Positions 46,379 through 56,621 of a DNA stretch of 64,000 bases are shown piece by piece; the first letter of the stretch is position 1, and the number at the start of each line of letters is the position of its first letter. The stretch lies in NCBI RefSeq assembly GCF_007655135.1, contig NC_045130.1:16926001-16990000 (forward strand), given 5' to 3'. Source of the stretch: Punica granatum. Lineage: Eukaryota; Streptophyta; Magnoliopsida; Myrtales; Lythraceae. Made by a program: the position numbers and the translations under genes. The notes below the pieces were generated by a model. It saw nothing but the letters and a program-made list of their open reading frames with translations, searched no databases and was not told the DNA's origin.

Positions 46379-48352
46379 ATGGAGAATTGCGGGGATGCGT
46401 GCGACAGAGAGGGAACAGCGGCCGCTTCCTCAGCACCGAGCGGCTCAGAATACCGATTATTCGGCCGGCAGTCCACGATTCACCAGTGCATGGGCGGTGG
46501 TCTTGGTATGAATATCTACAATTTCTGATCATGAGCTGAAAATAATATCTATCTATGATGAACTGAAGCCGTCGACTGGTTTCTCAGCCGATTCCCGTTC
46601 ATGAATCCTAATTGGGAAGATCTTAGCTGATATTGGGAGTAATGGAGCTCTCTTTAATTGGGAAGAAGTATTGATTATCTGTTTTAGCGTATAAGGAGAT
46701 GCCAGATTTGTTCTTTCAGCTCATACTTTAAGCTTTAGCTTGCACACTTCCATGCCAAGCCAGTTTAGTGATGGATCTCGATAACTTTTCACGAGTCAAG
46801 CTCGGGAGCAATTACTATTAGGCAGCGTATTCCCGGTTTAGTGATCAAGCTCTGAACTTTGGGAATGTTCACTGCAGTTTCGTTAACTCCGGCAAGAAAA
46901 TGCTCTAACTTTGGTCATTTCTCATTGGCAAGTTAGAGAGGGTCACCAATTACCTCCTCCACATCGAAGCTTAGCCTTTTGTTTTGCCCTTTGCATAATA
47001 GTAGCCATTATTGATTAAGTTATGCTAGAGCTTTCTCAGTATCCATGCATGTCTTATTTTGCTTATCCTCGTTTTTCCTTGCCTCCTCAGCTGCTGATGT
47101 ACTATTATGGAAGCGGTGGCGTGTTTCTTTTGGCATCATCATTGTCGCAACAGCTGCGTGGATCACCTTTGAGCGCTCAAGATTATCTTTCTTGTCGATC
47201 TGTTCAGATGTCTTGCTGATCTTGATCGTGCTGCTGTTCTTGCGCGCAAATTATGCAGTTATTCGAGATAAGTATGATGTGCCTACCCTCTCGTTGCCTC
47301 ATTTATTCCATTTTCATTGGAACAGTGCAAGAATCAGTGGAGTTACTATTTCAATTTTGAGCAGACAACTTCCAGAATTACCGGAGTTGGTTTTATCAGA
47401 GGAGATGGTTAATAACGCGGCAGCATCATTTCGTGTCAAAATCAATAGTCTATTGCTTATGGCCCACGATATCACCCTTGGGAAAGATTTTAGACTGTTT
47501 TTCAAGGTTAGTTTGGTTTGAATGCAGTAAATTTTATTGAGTAATAGCGGAGATAATGTCCTAAGCTTATTGACTCATCAACTAGGCTAATGAAATTCAT
47601 GAGAGTGATTCATCTTTTAAGCACACCATCAAAAGGAAATCTGAGACATAAACACAACATAATAAACTGCTTAAAAGTATTTATATCATCGACTTTGAAA
47701 CATGACCATTCAGATCTGCACAAGAGGGTGGAGAGAAATAACGTGATTCTTTTTTTCCTTGACAAGTCGAATCTACTTACACACCCTTATTGATTTTTTA
47801 TCTGACAGGTAGTAGTCTGCCTGTGGCTTTTGTCTGTCATTGGCAGCTTCTTCTCATTCTTCACACTTGCATATATTGGTATGCATCTTCTTTCCCCTTA
47901 AATGCTGCATGTGATTCGTTATAAAGTCTAATTACTGGTCATTGTCTTATTGTTCTTTCTTCCCGGTTCAATTTATTGGATACTTCCACCTATTTCATGT
48001 TTTTCTTTTCTTTCTTGCTTTTGCATATGAAACTCAATGGGTGTATGCCTCGTCAGTTGCCCTTCAACTCATTTATGAAGCTGTTATATCTCTTACTTCC
48101 CTTATCTTTCTCTTTCAAATTGTCTTTTTCAATGGGTGTATGTATTTTGTTTATATTGTGTTCATCTCTGAATTGGTAACAGGTACGGTAATATCCATCA
48201 CAGTCCCTGCCATGTACAATAGGCATGAAGAACATGTGGACAAGTGTTTTGGGATACTCCACAGGAAATTCTCGAGACACTACAAAATAGTCGACGAGAG
48301 TTTCATTAACAGACTCCCAAGAAGCTTATCAATAAAGGAGAAAAGCATGTAA
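46379..48352 (+). CDS. Reticulon-like protein (RTNLB family)
   Basis: This is an ER membrane-shaping protein whose two long hydrophobic hairpins bend membranes into tubules. Exons are 46,379-46,505, 47,091-47,506, 47,809-47,878 and 48,183-48,352, all GT-AG and in phase, giving 260 aa. The start [12 protein letters not shown] is the first ATG whose frame leads through [17 protein letters not shown] into the reticulon domain. The domain opens with [20 protein letters not shown] and has hairpin 1 (about residues 55-95, ending [11 protein letters not shown]) and hairpin 2 (about 182-215, [20 protein letters not shown]). A short tail after [15 protein letters not shown] follows and ends SIKEKSM. 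There is no dilysine ER signal at the end, unlike many reticulons. The short N-terminus and overall layout resemble the RTNLB21-23 group, but I cannot fix the number. Confidence 0.88.
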
Positions 48353-49887
48353 ATCCTGCAACTGGGTCCCCAATCCCCATTACTTCTGCGGGAGTTGGCC
48401 CTGCAGTTTTAAACATTGTGTGAATATTTGAAGCGAGGGTCCACCTAACTTGCCAGAAGTAGTCGAGGAACATCTTGTGGAGCTGCCTATGAGTATTATT
48501 ACATTTATGTGTGCTTTCTGAGCTTCTCCTTGTCAGGAGGAACAAGGTTGTGGAGAGAGAATTCATCAAAAAAAAAAAAAAAGTTGTGGAGAGAGCATTT
48601 GTAGTATAGATGACAAACAGTGCTGGGATTAGGATCATGATTTTTAAGGTGGGATTTCTTCTTTCTGGTGAAATCCTCAGGTGGGTGAACAACAATTCTA
48701 AAAAATCGTGCCATCATACTTTTCCATATCCATATTTTTATTCCACGAACGTACCGAGATGGGTTGAGACAAAATTTCGACTTAAAAAGCACGTTACAAT
48801 GTTAGAAATACATGATTGGTTTGACATGATTTAAAAGTTTTTGTTCATACATGTATTGTAATGCAAGGGAAAACGCAGAGAAATGATACCAGAATTATGT
48901 CTCTAGTTCGTGGAGGGGACAAAGGTTTGCAACTTGCAAAGAAACAGACAAAAGGGAAAGCGATGGAGAAAATCAGTTCACATGTCTGTCTTGCCAGGGG
49001 AGGAATTTCCATTTCAAAATTCAAGTGAAAAAAGAGATAAAGGCTTTGGATGGTGGGGCCGTAGAACAGAAATCCCACAGAGGAGCCTCAGTTCATAATC
49101 ATCTGATAAAAAAAAGGCTTCTGTGTTGTCTTCTCATCATTTCTTTCATCCTTGAGCAATTCATAAAGTGAGAGGTTTCTGATTCCCCTACTCATATTGT
49201 TGGATTCTCAACAATTTTGAATGAACGAATGAATCAACGTTCAAGCCGAGATTCGAAAGTTGTGTGTCCGGGAGTCCCTACAGCCCTGAGCCCATACTGT
49301 TTAGGGGACTCGGTTGTCTCCATCCAACGGTTCCAGGACCTCCTTGGATGGTGCGACCCGGGACCATAAAATTGTTCGTATATCTGCGGTCTCATTAGAC
49401 ATTCGAGATCTTCTGAGTTCAGAATCTTCGAAGGACAAAAAACAAAGGAGGGAACTATCTCAAAAGGTGGTCAAAGAAAACAAGATAAATCTTGGACCCA
49501 GAAAAGAAAAATTAAAGCGGGGGGGGGGGGGGGGGGGGGGGGGGGGCAATGCCACATTGGAACATAATCTTGATTTCATATCATATTTCTATATCTCTGC
49601 GTGCTAAAGTTTTGTGCTTTCCTAACTTACTTTTTCCCTTTAGTATTTAGTAGTATTTACTGTCTCCCTCTCTCTCTCTGCCCCCCTTCCCCCACATTGT
49701 TCTGTTCAGGAAAGTAAGGATTTGACAGCGTCTGCTGTTTTTGTCCTGAGAAAGAGAGAACGAACTACCATTTGCAGACTCCCCATCATATAGCCTCCTC
49801 CATTGTCAAGTGTTGTCTCTCTGCTCTCCTAGAATGGCTTTGCTTCCTCTCTAATAGAAGCATACCCTCCAAGTTCTATGTACTGTA
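48353..49887. other. Intergenic between reticulon and DeSI genes
   Basis: Reticulon 3' UTR, short unrelated ORFs, a 14-base direct repeat around an A run near 48,545-48,600, and the G28 tract. The DeSI promoter and leader lie at about 49,600-49,887 with a CT-rich stretch near 49,663-49,680. Confidence 0.5.
49519..49546. repeat. Homopolymer of 28 G
   Basis: An uninterrupted G run about 370 bases before the spliced leader of the DeSI-like gene. Its length may not be exact in the assembly. It has strong G-quadruplex potential. Confidence 0.9.
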
Positions 49888-50555
49888 ATGGGCTGCCTTT
49901 TCTCCTACATGGAAGTGAGTAAAGCTCTCTTTCTTTCCACCCAACACTCTCTCACAATGAAATGCTAATCATCTATTTGATACCTCCATGGAAGTGATTA
50001 GTTTTCCTTCTGTACAAGTACTAGTCATGTATGATGTCTGCCACTTCTGCTGTTCTTTATATACTTGGCGATTTGATCTGCAAATGGGTTAACACTTGAT
50101 GCTGTTATCATGTAATCTGATGCAGTTCTAGGTTTGAGAAGGTGGTTATTTTTTACTCAGCTATGAGAAGTTCATTGAGATGGAAAAGGCTCTCGAAACC
50201 ACACATTAAGGCCACGGGAAATCTTTTATGAGTTTTCTGGATACGGCTCGGTCTTTCAGTAGATTACTAGCATTTTGAACGTTTGATCTCGTTATTAAAC
50301 TGATCGATCCAATTTTTTCGAAATGGGCTGCTTAGGGGAACCTGACAAAATGCGGCTAACTGATAAAGCATATCATCAATGATCGATGAACCTATCTAGA
50401 TTTGTGAACTTTGCTTCAAGTTTTCCGTGGAAGCTGTATAATCATGGAAGTCGTGGTGCGCTTCAATTATTGTTTATGCTTCTCTATTGTTCATATTTGA
50501 AAAATATAATGATACACCATTTGGTTTGCAATGTATGCAGGTCTCTACTAATTAA
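49888..50555 (+). promoter_or_regulatory. Spliced upstream ORF in the DeSI-like gene leader
   Basis: An ATG at 49,888 opens MGCLFSYME up to a GT donor at 49,915 (exon end 49,914). The acceptor at 50,539-50,540 adds VSTN and a TAA at 50,553-50,555. The main ATG is 43 bases further on. If this leader intron is used, the mRNA has a 13-codon uORF that would lower main-frame translation. Inferred from splice consensus only. Confidence 0.5.
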
Positions 50556-50597
50556 GTCGAGTATTTGCTTACCTCTTTCGGTAATCATCCTTAAAAA

Positions 50598-51495
50598 ATG
50601 GGGCCTACACAAAGGAATTTCTGGAAATCTGTTATTTCCCGTCGTAACAGAACCAAGCCCGCAAACCATTTCCGCTCCTTTCAGAGGGTTAATTCAATCA
50701 GCTTCAACCAAACACCGGTGTTCCTCAATGTGTATGACTTAACGCCCGCGAATGGCTACTTTTACTGGGCAGGACTCGGGATATTCCACTCAGGAGTGGA
50801 AATCTATGGGGTAGAATATGCCTTCGGTGCCCATGACTACCCGACAACTGGTGTTTTCGAGACCGAGCCCCAGAAGTGCCCAGGCTTCAAGTTCAGGAGG
50901 TCTATACTTGTTGGGACGACAAGCTTGGGCCCACTCGAGATCAGGGAGTTCATTGAGCGCTTGTCAAAAAGCTACAATGGTGATACGTACAACTTGATCA
51001 TCAAGAACTGCAACCATTTCTGTGAAGATATCTGCTATAAGCTTACGGGGAATAGAATCCCTAAGTGGGTGAATCGGCTCGCGCGAATCGGTAATAATTC
51101 TTGTTCCGTCTATGCTGTGTCAGTCTTAGCTCTTTCCTAGTTTTCCAGAAAACGACTGAAGTTAAAATAATCATTTTCAGATCAACTTCTGTAGAGTTTT
51201 GTTCGGTTTGATTTACACTTCTTCATTTGCAGGTTCGGTGTGCCACGGCATTCTCCCGCGATCTGTGAAGGTTGCTGCTGTCGGGGTGAGAGACAGCAAC
51301 TTCCAAGAACATAATGCCCGGAAGAAGAGAACAAGAACCACTGCCTTTGGCTGCTTGTCTTCGATGTCATTGCATAGGAAGAAAGTCATGATGTCCTCAT
51401 TGTTTCTACCCTCCCATTACAAAATTTGCATCCCACCACAGGAGATGAAGAGGTCAAAGTCAAAGAGTCGGTGGTTGCTTGGAGATATCGTATAG
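50598..51495 (+). CDS. DeSI-like PPPDE-family cysteine peptidase
   Basis: This is a papain-like-fold peptidase of the PPPDE/DeSI family, named for deSUMOylating or deubiquitinating members; plant members are mostly uncharacterised. Exons are 50,598-51,090 and 51,233-51,495, GT-AG, giving 251 aa starting MGPTQRNFWKSVISRRNR. The domain spans about residues 35-165: VFLNVYDLTPANGYFYWAGLG, then FHSGVEIYGVEYAFGAHD with the catalytic His, and NLIIKNCNHFCEDICYKL with the catalytic Cys. KWVNRLARIG closes the domain. The tail after LPRSVKVAAVG is basic and poorly conserved. There is no signal peptide, so it is probably cytosolic or nuclear. A broken twin lies at 55.2 kb. A spliced uORF may precede it. 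Confidence 0.88.
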
Positions 51496-52195
51496 TTCTG
51501 TCTGAATTCAGGATACCTGTAAGTACTGTGTTCGGGAAATTAAGCAAGTGTTTTGTTCAAAATGCCAATGGAAGGGCTTGCTCATTGGCTGTTTTTGTGG
51601 GTGATACTCCGTCGACAAAGTTCAAATGCTGTCCACTTCTGGATTGAGCCTTGCTGCCTAGTCCATGTTCTTGAACGATCTGATGTTGCAGGAGAACAAA
51701 CCGAAGTGGATCGGAGATATGTTCTATATGGATGGACTTAATTTGGTGTATAGTCCTCTTGTACTTGGAAGTCTTCTCATTTTAAAATGACATATCAAAT
51801 GATGCATTCATTTTGAACAGTCTCTGGCTTGGGAAAGAAACCCATCGAACTAATCGACTGGCAGCTTTGAAAAAGTACGAATTCGTACTCGTAACATGAC
51901 TGCAGATTATAATCGATTTCGATATCAATCACACGTACAGCAACAATCTCCCTATGAACAAATCGAGTTTGACATTAACATGTGAGACAACTTGGATTGA
52001 GCTGGTAATGGTGCCCTGTTCAGCTCTGGGAGATGAAAGAGCAAATATTCGGTGAGTATTCTTGGTCACTTCACTGTATAACATTAAATCAAAATATTTG
52101 AGAATCTGGTTCCACAACAGGCCCATAAATTCTTACATATAAATATTCTGATTGATTATCCAAAATGAATGAGTAACATTCGACTAAATATTTTT
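51496..52195. other. DeSI 3' UTR and spacer (copy 1)
   Basis: No gene is seen. It corresponds to about 55,698-56,340 in copy 2, with patches of unique DNA in each. Confidence 0.5.
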
Positions 52196-53375
52196 TCGAG
52201 ATGAAACATGGTCGTTTAGGTTGCATGTTCCGACAAGGACAAGTGAGTCAACTCAACCGAACAACCTCAACTTCTGCAGAGTGTTTCGATTGCCATATTC
52301 ATTTATTCTCTTCGGCTTCGTCTATTCTGTTAATTAAGGAAACAAAAGCTCCAAGATGGACTGAAAGATCTTCCCTTCCCTCTTCTTCAGCACTCTTCCT
52401 CCTCAGTTCTTGATGCAGAAACAGCCAAGAAATCAAAGTCTGTCACTCCACTCCACGGTGCAGAAGATACTATATGAGAAAGAGGTAGAAGAAAGTCGGA
52501 AAATCTTTGGCCCGGCAATGAGAAGTTAGCGAGCCAATGTAGCATTAGTGCAGTTGGTATGCACATACCGGCTAAATGGATACTTAATGAGAAAGAGGTA
52601 GAAGTAAGTCGAGAATTTCGTTGTCCAGTGGAGAGGCTGAGAATTTGGCGCTAATGCCTGAGGATTCGGCAAATTTTTGGGGATTAATCGCTGCCAAAGA
52701 CACTTAAAGAGTCCCTGCATATATTGGTAACCGTTGCTACATGATTGCTTTGAAACTTGAGGAGTTAAATTGTCCACTGACGCCGCTTGCTGGTTTTTTT
52801 ATTTCGTGATGATATTAGGTTTGTGTTTAGTAGGATAGGATAATGGTGATATCAATTGGCATGACTTGTAAGTAAAAGCCAAATTGTAGAACAAACTTGT
52901 CTTCCTAATCAAGTCTCAACAGGGAGCAACTTGCAGAGAGATTTCCGACATAAGGATTCTTATAGTTAGTAATGATGTTATCACTAGGTAGAGTCGGTGA
53001 TTACAGAGTCGATGTACGTTTTGAGACTTGGCGCTCAATTTCTAACACCATCAGCAAGTCTGACCCTGTCACGAAATGCCGATAATATTGTTCCAAGACA
53101 GTAGAGTTGGTTGAGATGACATTGCCCTTCCTCTCCTTCTTCAGCCAGCAAGAAACGATTTACTGTAACTTGTTTTCCCTGTGTTTATGTTCGTAGATCT
53201 TGCAGCCATTTTGACCATAGGTTTGAGATTGTAAAGTGCCTTGCATTTTGGTTATTAGAGATTCCTGCCATTTGAGCTTCAAAGATGATTGACATTGTTT
53301 TGTTGTCAAGTGGAAGTAAGTCGAGTTCCTGATTTCGCAGTAATCAACTGTGTCTTTTATTTCTTATCCATTCAT
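52196..53375 (+). pseudogene. FQR1-like relic: leader and intron without exons
   Basis: 52,201-52,466 matches the upstream and leader DNA of the FQR1 gene (56,350-56,613), including 'cagccaagaaatc' and 'cggtgcagaag'. From 52,467 the sequence matches the FQR1 intron (from 57,367 on: 'tatatgagaaagaggtagaa'). About 755 bases, including all of coding exon 1, are missing at the joint. The match stops at about 53,375, before exon 2. It is non-functional by loss of every codon. Confidence 0.9.
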
Positions 53376-54930
53376 AGTAGAGATATTTAGAGTTGTTGTC
53401 ATGAGTGACAAAAGCAGTTGCACTCAAAGGAGCAGCCTGGAAATTACGAGGCAGGAGTCGACACTGAAGAGCATTGTGACCTGTCTTTTGACAAAGTTGA
53501 GAGATAACCCCCATAGGAAAAACCAGCAGAATGAAACTGAGGCGGCGCGCCAAATTGAGTAGATGGTGCAGCAGAAGAGTTGTAGTATTGTGGATTCGAC
53601 CCAAGAACACCTGCCGAAGAGTTGGATCTTGGAGAAAACACAATGGGAGAGATTGCACATTGAGCTTGAAACTCATATGAGCAAATCGTGCAAAAGAGAG
53701 ACCTTTGGTGAGAACCTCAGCGAGTTGGTCCGCGGTACCAAAAGAAGAAGAGATATAGAGTTGCTTTTGGAAAACACGCTCACGAACAAAAATGATAATA
53801 TTCCTATATGTTTAGTGCAAGTTTGAAATACCGGGTTAGTCGTTAAATAAATCGCGAACATATTATCGCACCATAATGTTGGAGAGTGAGAGAGAAGGAG
53901 TCCAAGTTCTTGAAGTAGAGATTGAATCCAAATAAGTTCGGCGATAGTTTGATTTGGTGCTTGAACGTGCTAAACCGTACGCTGCTTCTTAATACTCCAT
54001 GAGATCATATTAGGGCCGAGATAAATAGCAAATCCAATAACAAACCGACGATCATCGGAATTACGAGTCCAATCAACATCAGAAAATCCATGGAGACTTG
54101 ATATAGAACTACGACGAATAAGCAGACCATAATTAATGGTGCCTTTTGAGTACCGTAGAATTCGCTTCACTATAGCCCAATGTACTATGGTTGGTTGATG
54201 CATAAATTGACACGCTTGGTTCACAGCGTAAGCAAGATCAGGCCGAGTGAGAGTAAGGTATTAAAGACAACCAACAATTAGGCGATAGAGAGAGGGATCA
54301 TCATGAAGTACTCCATCAAGCAAAGATAAGCGAGATCCAACGGAAACAGGAGAAGAAGCTAGCTTGCAGTCCAGAATAAGGAAGCACGACGAAGTACTTC
54401 ATGCACATACTCGGATTGTGTCAAGTAGAGACCATTATCATTGCTAGAGTCGGCCTTATTGGGCCGGTCCTGGTCCAACAAATCTAGAACCAATCTGATT
54501 TTGGGCCGAGCCGGCCCACAATATTTTGGGCCAGATTAGGCCCAATCGTTTTGGGCCGGGGCATAAGCCTGCTTGTTTTTTATATATATATATATATATT
54601 GAACCCCACAAGACAAGAGTTTTGTGGACCTTATTGGGTTTGGACTTGGATTTTTGAAGGGTTTGAATGACTTGAATTTGAATATCAAAATATGTGTTCC
54701 AATTGAGTTGACATAGATTTCTTGAGGTTGAATGTGTTTTTTCGTGTTGATTGGACTATGTTTAACCCTTTGTATGATTGAATATTCATCTACACTTGAA
54801 TATGTATTGATTGCGATTTCGAGCCAAAGGGCCGGGCTTGGGCTTAAGTTTCGAAAAAACCACACACGTGGTGCTTGTTTCAGTCCATAAAGCGAATGGT
54901 CGAGAAGACAAACAAAATGAGCTCGAGTCT
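53376..54930 (-). mobile_element. Ty1/copia retrotransposon remnant, rearranged
   Basis: Minus-strand pieces of copia proteins: a reverse transcriptase segment with SLYGLKQAPRVW at about 54,850-54,925; RNase H at 53,970-54,224 (HGFSDVDWTRNSDDRR, then ISWSIKKQRTV); its end near 53,670-53,860 ([12 protein letters not shown], then an [14 protein letters not shown] stretch in a shifted frame); and a worn gag zinc knuckle (CQKTGHNALQC) near 53,460-53,500. Stops and frame changes are many, and no LTRs were seen. Gag following RNase H is not the normal order. Confidence 0.8.
54440..54850. other. Insertion inside the copia remnant
   Basis: It splits the reverse transcriptase and RNase H pieces. It begins and ends with 'gggcc'-rich words ('gggccgagccggccca', 'gggccgggcttgggc') and holds a (TA)n run at 54,580-54,599. 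It is perhaps a separate small element; there is no ORF with a domain. Confidence 0.4.
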
Positions 54931-55153
54931 TTTTTTGTGAACTACGAGCTATCTATATTTGTGAACTAGGATTCAAGTTTTCTGTGGAAGCTGTAAAATC
55001 ATGGAAGTCTTGTTGCTCTTCAATTACTATATATGCTTCTTTCTTGTTCATACTAGAAAAATATAATGATGCACCATTTGGTTTGCAATGTATGCAGGTC
55101 TCTACTTATTAAGTGGAATACTTGTTTGCTCCCTCCGGTCATCATCCTTAACA

Positions 55154-55697
55154 ATGGGACCTACACAAAGGAATTTCTGGAAATCTGTTATTTCCCATCG
55201 TAACAGAACCAAGCCCGCATTCAGCTCTAACCAAACACCGGTCTTCCTCAACGTGTACGACTTAATGCCTGCAAATGGGTGAATCGGCTTGCGCGAATCA
55301 GTAATAACTCTCGTTCTGTCTATGCAGTGTCAGTCCTAGCTCTTTCCTAGTTTTCCAGAAACCTATTAAAGTTACAATAATCTTTTTTCAGATCAATTTA
55401 TGTAGAGTTTTGTTCGGTTTGATATACACTTCTTCATTTGCAGGTTTGCGGTGCCACTGCATTCTCCTGCAATCTGTGAAGGTCGCTGCTGTAGGGGTGA
55501 ATGACAGCAACCTCCAAGAACGTATTGCCCGGAAGAAGAGAACAAGACCACTGCCTTTGGCTGCTTGTCTTCGATGTCATTGCATTGGAAAATGTCCTCA
55601 TTGTTTCTACCCTGCCATTACAAAATTTGCATCCCACCATAGGAGATGAAGAGGTCGAAATGAAAGAGTCGGTGGTTGCTTGGAGATATCGTATAGT
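55154..55697 (+). pseudogene. DeSI-like pseudogene with deleted catalytic core
   Basis: It starts like the intact gene (MGPTQRNFWKSVISHRNR) but after NVYDLMPANG jumps straight to the equivalent of the WVNRLARI codons, out of frame, and meets a stop at once. About 320 bases, covering both the catalytic His and Cys, are missing. The joint lies in 'gcaaatgggtgaatcgg', where 'aatgg' and 'gtgggtg' of the parent are alike, so a short-homology deletion is likely. The 5' intron acceptor and the intron before the last exon are still present, so this is a DNA duplication and not a retrocopy. Confidence 0.93.
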
Positions 55698-56621
55698 GCT
55701 ACACTTGTTTCACCATGTCTGAAGTTCAGGATAGCCTGCGTTTTGTTGTTGGGAAATTAAGCAAGTGTTCTGTTCAAAATGCCAATGGAAGGGCTTGCTC
55801 ATTGGCTGTTCTTGTGGGTGGTACGCCATCGACAAAGTTCGAATGCTGTACCCTTCTAGATTGATCCTTATTGCCTAGTCCTTGTTATTGAACAATCTCG
55901 TGCTGCCGGAGAATAAACCGAAGTAGATCGGAGATTTATTCTCTACTTTCTGGTGTTCATTGAGACATATATATATATAGCAAAGGATCACTCTTTCAGG
56001 ACGGACTTAATTTGATGGATGTTCCTATTGTACTTACAAGTCTTCTTCCCATTTCTCCTTCTAGATTTAACAATCACCGTCGAAAAATCTCTGACTCCGA
56101 CTTCAAATAAATCTAGTCGGACAATTTTTTTTTTCTTTCCTTTCTTTTGGTGGGCACCTTAATTTAGAAATCCAATGGTTCTTCAATAACCTCTAGTTTG
56201 GGCCGAGTCAGAGATAGAACACTACCAATGTGGATAAAATTCAAAGCCGAAACTTTATTTTAGTGAAACAAGTGCCGGATTATCTGGCTAATCAAGCCGG
56301 ACTACATATGAGACAACTTGGATTGAGCTGGTAATGGTGCACTATGGGAGATGAAACGTGGTCGTTTAAGCTGTTCCGACATGGACAGGTGAGTCAATTC
56401 AACCGAACAACCTCGACTTCTGCAAACTGTTTCTATTGCCATATTCATTTGTTCTCTTCCGCATCGTCCATTCCGTTAATTAAGGAAACAAAAGCACCAA
56501 CATGGACTGAAAGATCTTCCCTTCTATCTTCTCCACCACTATTCCTCCTCAGTTCTTAATGCAGAAGCAGCCAAGAAATCGAAGTCTGTCGCTTTCTCAC
56601 TTCACTGTGCAGAAGAGTTCA

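Larger units (their letters stand above)
50393..53375. repeat. DeSI-FQR1 tandem duplication, copy 1
   Basis: The block matches 54,949-58,275 throughout except for gaps. It starts inside the leader intron of the DeSI gene ('caagttttc.gtggaagctgta') and ends inside the FQR1 intron, where retrotransposon-derived DNA takes over. It keeps an intact DeSI gene and a gutted FQR1. Confidence 0.9.

Noticed and set aside
56559..56621. FQR1 start at 56,559
   Set aside because: It would hide the Gly2 myristoylation site and Cys cluster typical of this group. The longer N-terminus is not family-like.
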